Shown piece after piece: positions 24,601 to 34,850 of a stretch of DNA of 64,000 nucleotides. The stretch lies in NCBI RefSeq assembly GCF_964204645.1, contig NC_134033.1, positions 5,118,231 through 5,182,230 of the forward strand, written 5' to 3'. The notes beneath the pieces are model-generated. The model saw only the letters and a program-made list of their open reading frames with translations. It had not been told where the DNA came from and made no database searches. The first letter of the stretch is position 1. The number at the start of each line of letters is the position of its first letter. The stretch comes from Tubulanus polymorphus (lineage: Eukaryota; Nemertea; Palaeonemertea; Tubulaniformes; Tubulanidae). The position numbers and the translations under genes were made by a program.

Positions 24601-27600
24601 TTTCGCTGTTCGGGTGGTTCTGTAGACTATTGGCTATACCGTTGGTAACTGACTAGCTATTTGTATCACTGATCGGACTGTGAAAATATAGCTTTGACAA
24701 AACCACAACGAGAAATGAATCAAATGCAATATTTTACTCGAAAACGAGCTTAACCACGGAATCAGTAACGTTTTTTTACAGTCCATGGCTGAAATGACGC
24801 TATTGAAAAAATCAATGAGAAATACTGCCTCCGATTTTTATGACGAAAATATAGGAATGAATTCTGAACAGAATCAAATCAGGTTGTTCTTATTGGTATT
24901 GTGTATACATTTATTTCATTTATTAGATATTTCACGTAATTCGTGTAATTAGGAAAAACTCGATCCAATAATTGGTTTTTCTTTCGGTTTTACGTAATTT
25001 ACAACTTACCAAATATGGACTACATGGTTTGACATTAAAACCAGCGAGCATTATGGTATCAAGTTCAACCAAAATTGATAACGATCGGCCTTTCGTAGAA
25101 TCTCCCTGAAGGTCACAATTTTAGTAAATTGACCTTGGGAGGTTTAAACCTCCCGAATCCAATTAGCAAAATATCGGTCCTCTATGTCGGCGACAATAAA
25201 AGTACCCTGCGCGTAACTTTCTATTGTGCGCCTGCCGCGTTTTGGGCACGAGTAGCTTACGTAATCTTAATTGAAAGTTGAGATCACAGGCAGATATTGA
25301 GGTCTATGGCCCACACATAACATCATAAATTGGTCAGGAAATAAAGTGTTTTGAGGTATAGATGACACGTTTGTACGATTTTACACTGTAAATTTATCAT
25401 TTTTCAGGACTTAAGGACCAAAAATCGGCAATATTTTTGATACAAACTGAGAAAGTATCAAAACATTTGAGAACGCGTTAAATCTGGATCCAGTTCCACA
25501 GTTGTGTTGGTTTAATTTGACTCTGGATCCAGTTCTAGAGCTGTGTGGGTTTAATTTGACTATGGGTTTAATTTGACTGGGTTCAGTTCCACAGTTGCGT
25601 GGGTCTAATTTTACTCTGGATCCAGTTCCATGGTCGTGTACGTTAAATCTGACCGTAAATACAGTTGTGACTTAGTCAACCTGTGGAATTCTGTGTATAT
25701 ATCTTATATTCTATGTGGGATGTCTATCACCCATGCGGTTTGACACTTTAATCCATACATGTCGATGAAGAATCGGGTTAACCTCTTGCGAAACTGGGTC
25801 TTGGATCCATTTACACACCTGCCAATCAAACCATAAACCCATACTGCTCTGGATTCAATTTTATTTGGATCAAGTTACATAATACTCACCACCGAATCTT
25901 ACTTATTACTTTTTCCTCTTCATTTCTGCGGTAATTTTCGTTTACGGGCGTATACTAGCATATTATGCAAATTTTTCAGATTATAGCGGCGATAATGACC
26001 AATCGCCGTCTCCAGACATCCGGCAACGCGTACGTAATCAATTTAGCGATAGCGGATTTGGGAGTAACGCTTCTGGTCGACGGTAATAACGTTGCGGGTA
26101 AGTTAAAAATCACTTCATTCAATTTTACTTCAATTGGGATCAATTTAAGTTTATTCGACATTGATTACCACGAATAACGCATCTGTTCGGAATCCGAGAT
26201 ATCATTGCTAGTAAGACCAGGGGCGGATCTAGGGAAATCGGAAGGCAGGAGTCCAGAAGTAAAGACTAAGGTTTTTTTCAGAGAAAGGCGGGTGTCATAT
26301 AGGGGTGGGATCATGGTTTTAGTTAATTTTGAAGAAGAGATGCCATTATCGGAAGTATTATTTTCCAATGTGCAGGTTTGAACAATCCCCCAGGGCGACC
26401 TCAATGGGTCCGGACCCCTGACACCATCCCTTAAATCCGCCCCCGTAACAAAATCGATATCATCTTATTTTTGCATTCGATACGTTCACACTTTCACACG
26501 AGGGTTCAATTTTCATTCACATTGCCAATGAGGGCAATGATTCCAACTCACCGATTTTTGTTACATATTATAATTGCTGTATCGCACTCAGTGTCATGTT
26601 TCGTCACTTTCGTTCACAGGAGTTTTGTTCGGTCACAAAATCTACATCGAACTGGAGTTGGAATGGTTGTGCTACCTGTGTGGCTATCTATGCGGTGTAT
26701 TCTGTTTTACCTCATCCTTCAGTCTGGCCGCCATCGCAATAGATAGGTAACATTCTCATCGGCCGGGATTCGAACCTGATCGCATCGTGAGATGAAACCC
26801 TGCCTGATAAACCCTAGTGCGCAGCTACAAGTGTAGCTTAGATTAAGTCATCATATTAGCCCCGCGTTATTTCAGCCCGGGTTTTTTCCATTCATAGTTT
26901 AACCGTGAAATTTGCCTCGGCGATTATACAATGGCAATCAGATTGGTGGCGCAGGTGTTCTTGCGGCAAACCTGTGCATGTATCTGCACACTCGGGTCAG
27001 AGAAGCAGGGTTTTTGCCGTGGCTGGGTCAAGCGATGCGCCATCAGGTTCGAACCCCTACCGAAGCGAGATGGATAGGTAAAAATTATTACTTAATATTG
27101 AGCGGGTGGGCTAAGCTAATAAAAATGACAAGCTAGATCAACCTGTCCCGTGGAATCTTGAAAATGCAAGACCTGCCTTGTTTTGTGCATTACGAAGTTT
27201 TTACCGATTTGCGGAATGCGACAAACATACCATTCGTGCCAGCTATTGCTCTGCATACACTTCGAGATATTCCCCATTTGAACCAAAAATGACATACAGA
27301 CGCCCAGTGGCGTTTCCATAGACTACAGCTATGTCAGTCAAATATGGAGATACAGCAAAACTCGGGAAACTAAATAACTCACCACATCATCTCGTAAATT
27401 CTTTTAGTTCAAATTTATTTTTCCACTTCAGTTTGCCAAAAACAAGTAGTCATTTGGATAACTTTCGTTTCTTTTCACAGTCCTCGGTGACGACTTATCC
27501 GAGGTTGACTTTACAAGGTTGGCTCCAATCGGAATCGTTGCAAGTGCGCTGAGTATTTTCCTCCGATTTTTTCCGTAGGTTGTTCTTTTTGTGCCACAAC

Positions 27601-28212
27601 AATTTCTACCGCAAGTACTACTCGATGAAAACGACCGTTTGCATGTGTTTGGTGATCTGGTTATGTTCGTGTGTGTTGCGGTTCCCGATGATATTCGGTT
27701 GGTTGAAATGCAGCATCGTGTTCGACGACAAGGTCATGTTGTGTTTCTGGGATCGTCTGGCCGGATTCTGGTGTTCGTTATTCAACATGGGTTGCTTCGT
27801 TCTACCTTTACTCATCGTGTTCGTCGCCTATAGTCGTATATTTATATTCGTCTGGCGGAGCAAACACAAATTGAGCGCGTTCTCGGCGCCTGGTTCGGCG
27901 GCTAATAGAATGGGTAGCGGTAAGGCCGACGATACGGCAACCAAACTCGCGAAAAAATTTTTCATAATATTCATCGTCTTCGTCATCATGTGGATGCCGT
28001 GGGCGGTGATGAATATGGTCGGTACGACAAACCGCCATCCAAAATGGGTGGTGTTGGTATTATTGAATTTAGGTCACGGAAATTCGGCCGTCAACAGCTT
28101 CATATACGGAGCGACTAACCGCACGTTTCGCAGAGCGTACGAGGATATCTTACTATGCAAATTACGTGACAGGAAACGCACTCTTAGTAGTCGCACTTCG
28201 AGTACAAACTAG
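18655..28212 (+). CDS. Melatonin-receptor-like class A GPCR, gene 1
   Basis: A rhodopsin-family receptor of 347 residues in four exons: 18655-18819, 25980-26097, 26620-26746, 27579-28212. Phases are 0, 1 and 2, and every junction has GT/AG. Exon 1 holds the extracellular N terminus with sequon NGT and TM1 (GFFGNLL). Exon 2 completes TM1 and carries TM2 (NLAIADLGVTLL). Exon 3 is TM3, ending IAIDR; the splice falls inside the DRY-equivalent, which reads DRL. Exon 4 holds TM4-TM7 with LFFLCHNNFYRKYYS after TM3, MPW in TM6 and NSAVNSFIYG in TM7 instead of NPxxY. The loop after TM3 and the end of TM7 most resemble melatonin-type receptors; the ligand is unknown. Intron 1 is 7.2 kb because of the TIR element at 19114-25479. 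No disabling change was seen. The start was chosen because the codon and its context are shared by all three copies of exon 1. Confidence 0.85.
18835..19105 (+). repeat. Family A minisatellite, intron 1 of GPCR gene 1 (left part)
   Basis: About six copies of the 39-nt unit in sense orientation, right after the exon 1 donor. The array is split from its continuation at 25485-25680 by the TIR element, which appears to have inserted into it. Confidence 0.8.
19114..25479. mobile_element. 6.4-kb TIR element, no transposase seen
   Basis: The two ends are reverse complements over about 410 bp (19114-19525 and 25060-25479), with small differences. The outermost bases read AACRCG, then TTCYCAAATGTTTTGATAC. 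Each end is flanked by AAAT (19110-19113 and 25480-25483), a candidate 4-bp target-site duplication; one base more (TAAAT) is also possible. Both flanks are family A minisatellite, so the target was the intronic array. The 5.5 kb between the arms is AT-rich and has no long reading frame, so the copy is non-autonomous or badly decayed. Inside, 20099-20356 looks like a solo LTR. The arms contain the palindrome GGGAGGTTTAAACCTCCC. Confidence 0.8.
20099..20356 (+). mobile_element. Possible solo LTR
   Basis: The stretch begins TGATGCCGG and ends TATAACA. It has a CCAAT motif near 20139, a TATA box (ATATATAAC, about 20250) and an initiator-like AGTCAGTT some 20 bp later, then AATAAA near 20309. This order of signals is typical of an LTR. 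No clear target-site duplication was found, and no internal retrotransposon sequence lies beside it. Confidence 0.35.
25485..25680 (+). repeat. Family A minisatellite, intron 1 of GPCR gene 1 (right part)
   Basis: About four to five copies of the 39-nt unit, in the same orientation as 18835-19105. It is the other half of the array interrupted by the TIR element. Confidence 0.8.
26219..26444. mobile_element. MITE in intron 2 of GPCR gene 1
   Basis: It begins AGGGGCGGATCTAGGG and ends with the inverted, slightly diverged CCCTTAAATCCGCCCCC. There is no coding capacity. A half copy with the same end lies just after the stop codon of GPCR gene 2 (about 33925). Intron 2 of gene 2 lacks it, so insertion followed the gene duplication. 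Confidence 0.7.
26755..27075. mobile_element. MITE in intron 3 of GPCR gene 1
   Basis: The terminal inverted repeats are GGATTCGAACCTGATCGCA on the left and the complement of ATGCGCCATCAGGTTCGAA on the right. Internal motifs are shared with 10245-10530. There is no coding capacity. The GGTTCGAA ends resemble a tRNA B box, but no cloverleaf is present. Confidence 0.7.
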
Positions 28213-28219
28213 CGGATAC

Positions 28220-29120
28220 AAGATGGTAGAAAGGGATGGGTTCACCCATATCTTGAGGGGCACGGTTCAGAAAGAAAGACACATGAGAGTCTTTGAATCG
28301 ATTTATCCTGTTGATAACAATTTTAGACATTTTTGCTTCTACAGTGAATTAGAATTCATTTCTTCTACAAATTCTACTTTAAATGCATCAGAATCACTGT
28401 AAATCACTAAAAATGAGAGCAGATTGGATTTTCTAATTTTCTGCATGTTCCTCGATCGATCGGGATGATCAACGAAAGTCGTCACACAAGATCTACGTAC
28501 AGAACATTGTCAATGCGCTCTAATGCAAAATATTGATAGTTCAATGTCTTCTAGTGTGTTTAGCACATTTACAGTGCCCTTTGTAAACATTCGAAACACA
28601 TATGAATTACTGTGAAACTACGAGCATACGATACAGCATTCGCAGCGCCCATTTGTAAAAAAAAGAAATTGAGATAAACGTGACCTATGCTCTACCTCTA
28701 AAGTGTATTCACCCATTGAGTAAGAATGCACCAATGAGAAACTGATATATCCAGATTATACGGCCGAAATAAGAATTTTTTTCGTATCCATAACTCTCGC
28801 TGCGAGTGCAGCCATCAGTAATTTCGAGACGACGAAGTACAGATTATATGACTTCAACAATCGATTTCTTTTTCAGCATCGAATAATTTCAAAATTCCGT
28901 TTCAACGTCATCCATTTCAAGTGATCATTTCTTCTGTAATTATATTGTTGTCTTAGATGTTCCCTGCCTTTTCTTTTTGTGGCATATTTTCAGATAATTA
29001 TTCATGAAGGTCCTCCATCACGATCTCTCGGGAGAGGTCGCGATGTTGTGCCATCGGATTTTTGCATGAGCACTTTTTGAAAAAGGCACTTCGACCAAAA
29101 AGGGATGGGTTCGAAACCAC
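28220..29120. other. 3' flank of GPCR gene 1, no gene recognised
   Basis: AT-rich sequence with no supported coding exon or named repeat. The stretch presumably holds the 3' UTR and polyadenylation site of gene 1, but no signal stands out. Confidence 0.35.
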
Positions 29121-29129
29121 GGAACTCAT

Positions 29130-29850
29130 GCAACGACTGTATCCGTTGCTCATGCATGCCCACTCGGGAAGTTGTTCCGTATGCTCGACATCAATCTAAG
29201 AATTTGAATAGTCACGCCCCCTGTGAACATAGACTGAAACCAAGGACAATAAAACTCACCACAATCATAAAAATGTGATTAGCTATGATTGTGTAATTTA
29301 TCGTGGAAAAAATGCACAGGTATCAATATAATATGGAACACTAAAGTCAGCTATTCAACGCCCCTGGCCTGGTGACCATATACAAAACCAATGACCTTGA
29401 TGCTCACCACAATTAGAATTATGTCTTAAGCTACCACTTCGAAATTGATTGCTTTGTTACAAAAATACACAGGTACCAATATAAATAGACAAATTGTATT
29501 AATTCAATCTTCAACTCCCTCAAGTGGCAAGAACAAATAATTGGGTGGTCCCAATTCTATGTGAATTTCTTTTTCAACCTACGAATTGGGGATGCCAGTA
29601 AGATGGCCGTAAAATGCTTGATAAATGACTGATCGCAAAACCCATCTGATATGATAAAGATCACCTTCCAAAGAATACCCATCACAAATTGCATTGAAAA
29701 ATGGCAAACCATTCGGAAGCTAAAGGTCTTTAAACTTCAAGCAAAAATTGACCCTGTGTACACTAAAAAAAAAGTTAAACAGAACAGCCATCTTGATTCT
29801 GATCGACCCAACTTTTCTCATGCTGATGAACCATTGGGGATATAAATACG
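29130..29850 (+). mobile_element. Pearl-like repeat element, copy 1
   Basis: A left end with ATGCCCACTCGGGAAG is followed by two tandem units of about 150 bp (each with CCCCTGG or similar, CAATGACCTTGA and ACTCACCACAATCAT). A unique right module contains AAAGAATACCCATCACAAAT and CTGATCGACCCAA. Copies with the same order lie at 34575-34850 (partial) and 36710-37800. A ~150-160-bp tandem core between two different flanks is the layout of bivalve pearl and related Helentron-associated elements; that assignment is inferred from layout alone. Confidence 0.65.
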
Positions 29851-30500
29851 TATTTATGATTTTAGATACACTAATGTACTGAGTATGTAGGCGGCCGGCC
29901 TGGTTAACTTTTAAGTCAAGCAGAAATGAGGAACAAGATATCAATTTTTTTCTAGCCTAACATGGCTTTTGGTGGATCACCTGTTGTGCTTACATGGTAA
30001 GAATTCCGAGTACAGAACAGCCACAGAGATTTCACCGCGTCGTAGCAATAATGCGACCTATACTTTCGGCAAGCCAAACTAGTTTGAAACGAAACCCAAC
30101 TCTAATCTGGCGTTGTCAATCTTAGGAGCGGTGTGCGGTGGACGGTTCGCTTCGCTGGATGAACGTCGATGTTTCTAGTTAGCTGGACTATCGTAACTAA
30201 TAGTTGAATACAGCTACGACTACCTCGGTCTAACTCATTTCAATAACAGTGTCGGCCATCTTAGAACTAGGACCGAACTACAGCGATCCGTTTAGTTGCT
30301 TGGTTCTTCACACTTTTTTAATTCATTTGCTTTACCTTACCATCGGGTTTTCCAAGAATAATCCGATTTAACCTAACGACGGGACTCTTTACTGTTCACG
30401 GTGTCATTTTGGAGGAAAATCGCGACTTGATTCCCAGTTTGCTACTGCATAGGCTTGACGGCCAATGTAACTGAAATCTCAATACACGCGCTGCATCACT
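29851..30500. other. No gene recognised
   Basis: No supported coding sequence or repeat. The region lies between the pearl-like element and the leader of GPCR gene 2. Confidence 0.35.
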
Positions 30501-30509
30501 ACCTGAAAT

Positions 30510-31257
30510 AACTTAATTCAAACATAGTCTGAAATTCTCTGACGATCAAAAATATGTATGTATTTGGAAAGATATTCGCTTACATTTCGAGCTACCTTAA
30601 TCTCATGAAAATTAATATTCATTCGTAATCTATACGCGTAGTTTCGCAAGAAACTAATGATGAAACTAAATTCGTCGACCGGTTACTTTTAAACAGTAAT
30701 ACTTTACGCGCAGGTGTCAACCGATCTAGTCAGCTAACAAGTAAAAATACCAGTTAGTGAGCTTCCAGGCTCTGCACAATCTGACGTAACGAAATAATGA
30801 TATAGTCGATCGAATATAGTACGGTGTTAATCCTGAATCGCCGAGTATTTCGGAGCGATGCAGAGTCCATTTTTTGGAGTGGACGGAGTGGCTCGGTGCG
30901 GGCGTGCGACGTTACCTCAAAACTAGCCGAATCGTCTACCGTCTTCAACCTTCGATCTTACGATAGATTTCGGGCTTGTAACCTCGGGTGCACAGCGGCC
31001 TGGCTGGCTTTGTAGTAAGCTTACCTATATTTCGTGAGCCGCGCTCCCTCTAGTAGTAACGTGTCTGTTTTTTCGAAGCATATCCATGCTTTTCCGACTG
31101 GCCAACGACGTCGATGTCGTCGTCGTCCTACTTTGGTGGTCACTGTGCTGACAGTCGAATCGTCCGACAACTCTATCGCGCACAAGATTCTTCGTTCCCG
31201 AGTAGATTCGATTCATTTTACGGCAACTCCGAACTAGCGCTTAAACTGGTATGCGAG
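30510..31257 (+). promoter_or_regulatory. Duplicated leader/promoter region of GPCR gene 2
   Basis: This sequence, including CGCAAGAAACTAATGATGAA near 30640 and GTCGAATCGTCCGACAACTC near 31152, recurs upstream of the first exon at about 17900-18654 (gene 1) and 16990-17637 (orphan exon 1). The similarity runs up to the start codon. It probably contains the promoter and 5' UTR. No TATA box stands out, and the transcription start is unknown. Confidence 0.5.
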
Positions 31258-33915
31258 ATGTTGGTTCTGAACGATCTGTTTCGTGATTTTCGCGTCTGGA
31301 GTCGAAATGGAACATCGTCGTTACGTCACGGTAACTATTGGCAGGAGCATTTCGCTATGACAGTTTATATGATTTTCTATCTGTTCATCTTCATCGTGGT
31401 CGGATTTTTCGGAAATCTTCTTGTAAGTACAATATCTGAATCCAGTTTGACAGTCGTGCGTATTCAATTTAAAACTGCATTTGCGAGTCTTCAATCTTAG
31501 TCAAGTCTGGACCAAGATCCACAGTTGTGTGGGTTTAGTTTAACTCTGAACCCTTCATCAGTGTGGATTTTATTTGACTCTGAACTCAGTTCCACGGTTA
31601 TGTGGATTTTATTTGACTCTGAACTCAGTTCCACAGTTGTGTTGGTTTAATTTGATTCTGAACCCAGTTCCACAGTAGTGAAGGTTTAATATGATTAAAG
31701 ATCACCTTCCACAGTTGTGTTGGTTTAATTTGACTCTGAACCCAGTTCAACAATTGTGTGGGTTTAGTTAAACTCTGAACCCTTCAACAGTAATGTGGAT
31801 TTTATTTGACTCTGTGAACTCAGTTCCACAGTTGTGTGGGTTTAATTTGACTCTGAACCCAGTTAAACAATTGTGTGGGTTTAATTTGACTGTGAACGCA
31901 GTTCCATAATACTTGTCACCAAAAATCTTACTCATAACGTTTTCCCTTTTAACTATGATAAAATTTTTCATTATATGCCATATACGTCTGTACGTAACAT
32001 TTGCATATTATACAAATTATTTCAGATCATAGCAGCCGTAACGACCAATCAGCGTCTCCAGACATCCGGCAACGTGTACATTATCAATTTAGCGATAGCG
32101 GATTTAGGAGTGACGCTACTTGTCGACGGTAACAACATAGCTGGTGAGTTAAATATCATTTTTCACTTTATAGTCACTGATTAATCGACCTTTTTTGTTT
32201 TCACTTTGGGGCCCACGAGTATTTCGTTCGATATATCACAGGGGGATTTATGGGGGGGGGGCTAACAAGGAACGCCGCCCCTATTTTGTCATGATAACAT
32301 AATTGCTTGTTACTTTGTTTTGAGAATCACTCCAAACGCACACAAAATCATCCATTTTCTTACACATATCTCTCGCTCTTCGTGTACCAGTATTACGACT
32401 AGGCCTATGTTTTGGGCCCTTCCTATTCTAAGTACTCTTGGTATTAATACAAACCCGTTTTTCGTTAGATATATTAAAATTGCTGTGTCGCGCACTCAGG
32501 TCATGTTTTGCCATTTTTCGTTCTCAGGGGTTTTGTTCGGTCACAAAATCTACATCGAACTGGAGTTGGAATGGTTGTGCTACCTGTGCGGCTATTTATG
32601 CGGTGTATTCTGCTTCACGTCCGCATTCAGTCTGGCCGCTATTGCGCTGGATAGGTAACTATAGAGATGTCGAGGGTTAACTAATCAAAATTACAGGCCA
32701 GCCACTTGTAAAATCACCGGGAATTCTGATCCCAAAGAATTTGAGGATCCAAGTCCAATTGGTTTTTAGGCATTACAGAGACACTTAACTAATACGGTAA
32801 CGGTGTAATTAAAGATACTTCGGGCGGGTGCCTTCAGCTCATCTCTTTCTTCATTTAGCACCTAGGAATATCTTAACTGAGCCCAAAAAAGGTCTATATC
32901 CGCTGAGCGATGTCACCATGCATTACACCTAAGTTAGTGAAAATTGGATACCCGGTCAATCATACTGTTACGATAAGAAGTGACCGTGGACGCACCAGGT
33001 ATCGAACCCGGGTCACTAACGTGAAAAGCAAGTATGCTAACCAGTAGACCACGAGTACAATTGGCCATTGACTATACAGTCTGTCCTATAAGCGTAACGA
33101 CATCACTAGGCCGTCACTTCCAATTCAGTTTTCCAAATGTGAAAGTAGTCATTCGAGTAAGTAGTTATAGTCATTCACAGTTAGAGTGAAGAGTTTTGCG
33201 AGGTTGACTGTACACGCAATCAGAATAGTTGCAAATGTGCACATTCTTAACTTTTTTTCCTCTCCAATTTTTCCGTAGGTTGTTCTTTTTGTGCCACAAC
33301 AATTTCTACCGCAAGTACTACTCGACGACGACGACCGTTTGCATGTGTTTGGTGATCTGGTCCTGTTCGTTTGTTTTGTGTTTCCCGATGATATTCGGCT
33401 GGTTCAACTGCAGCATCGTGTTCGACGACAAGGTCATGCTGTGTTTCTGGGATCGTCTGGCCGGATTCTGGTGCTCGGTATTCAACATGGGCTGTTTCAT
33501 CCTGCCTATAATCATCGTGTTCGTCGCCTATAGCCGTATATTTCTATTCGTCTGGCGCAGCAAACGCGAATTGAACACGTTTTCCGCACCAGGCTCGGTG
33601 GCTAACAGAATGGGAGGTGGTAAGGCTGACGATACGGCCACCAGACTTGCGAAAACATTCTTCATAATATTCATCATCTTCGTCATCATGTGGCTGCCTT
33701 GGTCGGTGATGAACATCGTCGATATGACAAACCGCTATCCGAAATGGATGGTGCTGATTTTCCTGAATCTAGGTCACGCCAACTCGGCCGTCAACAGCCT
33801 GCTATACGGAGCGACTAACCGAATGTTTCGCGAAGCTTACAAGGATATCTTACTATGCAAATTACTTAACAAGAAACGCAATGTTCGTAAACACAATCCG
33901 AGTACCACAAGATGA
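31258..33915 (+). CDS. Melatonin-receptor-like class A GPCR, gene 2
   Basis: A tandem paralogue of gene 1 with the same four-exon structure: 31258-31422, 32026-32143, 32528-32654, 33279-33915. Phases and exon lengths are identical except for three extra bases in the last exon, giving 348 residues. It shares the N-terminal MLVLNDLFRDF with sequon NGT, NLAIADLGVTLL in TM2, IALDR with the splice inside the DRY-equivalent (DRL), FLCHNNFYRKYYS, LPW in TM6 and NSAVNSLLYG in TM7. Changes concentrate in the N terminus, the third intracellular loop and the C-terminal tail. Introns are short (603, 384 and 624 bp) against more than 7 kb for intron 1 of gene 1. Intron 1 carries a family A minisatellite and intron 3 a tRNA-derived SINE. 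No stop or frameshift was seen. Confidence 0.87.
31500..31915 (+). repeat. Family A minisatellite, intron 1 of GPCR gene 2
   Basis: About nine to ten degenerate copies of the 39-nt unit, sense to the gene, filling most of intron 1. Gene 1 has its array at the same place, so the array predates the gene duplication. Confidence 0.85.
32800..33060 (-). mobile_element. tRNA-Glu-derived SINE
   Basis: Read on the minus strand, 33055 to about 32985 resembles tRNA-Glu: A box TGGTCTACTGGTTAG, anticodon loop TTTTCAC (anticodon TTC) in an imperfect stem, and B box GGGTTCGATACC. A tRNA-unrelated body continues to about 32800. The mismatched stems and the intron 3 position of GPCR gene 2 argue for a SINE rather than a working tRNA gene. 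The family is not identified. Confidence 0.6.
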
Positions 33916-33924
33916 CGAAAACAG

Positions 33925-34570
33925 GGGGGTGGATCTAGGGCCCATTTCCTACATCACTGCGGGTCATTTTGTTTTAGAATCACAGTCACGGACTCTAAAA
34001 CTATAGGTCATGCTTTGATGCTCGGTAAGGCGATCCATTTTCAAATATCCATGTTTGTACGTTAATACAGTAAACCTCGCATAGCTGGGACTTTAGAAAC
34101 AATGCAAGCGAAATCAGAGTTAAGAAAACATGTTAAGTAGTCATAAAAATCACTTAATTTTTGTCCAAAGTTCGTTGCGTCCGAGTAAGGCAAGGCTTAC
34201 TTAAGCGAAGAAGGATTTGCCCCCTTATTTAAACTAAGGCTGGATCAGCTCCTAGGACCAACAACAATGTTCCCATCTACTCAGTTCGAATTGCTCAGCG
34301 TTGACTTGAGTCCATAAATGGCCAATACTTGTCTTGATAAGTTCCTCGATTGGCTACGGACTGTGACTGGACAAATAATTTTTTGCTGCAAACGATTAAA
34401 GTCAATTGAAGAATTAAAATTGATGAAGATTTTCAATTACTTTATTGAACACTTGAAGACAAGTTTAGAGACGGTTAGTTTTACACAAATTTCAGAGATT
34501 AGAAATCACAATCGGTGGTAGTTATGAGGTCAAATGTAAAGAAATAGATCGAAAAGAGTTTTCCCAGAAG
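33925..34570. other. 3' flank of GPCR gene 2
   Basis: A half MITE end (GGGGGGTGGATCTAGGG) starts about 10 bp after the stop codon. The rest shows no coding exon. Confidence 0.4.
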
Positions 34571-34574
34571 AAAC

Positions 34575-34850
34575 TATAAGGCATCCAGGGACACCATGCC
34601 CACTCGGTGAAATACCTGACAATCTGGGAATTTCGCTATTCAATCCCTGCTGGTGACGAAAACAGAAACAAACGACCTATAAAAACTCTCTGCAATCATA
34701 TAACGTATCATGATCTTAAACTTTGCGATTGATTTCGGTAACATAAAATATATGTATAGGTACCAATATAAATGATAACACCCACGTTATTTCACTATTC
34801 AACATCCTCTATGGTGGGAACAAGACTTGGTCACCCCGATACCATGTGGT
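34575..34850 (+). mobile_element. Pearl-like element, partial copy 2
   Basis: It starts with CAGGGACACCATGCCCACT and continues into one to two of the ~150-bp units. The right-hand module is missing. It is related to 29130-29850 and 36710-37800. Confidence 0.55.
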
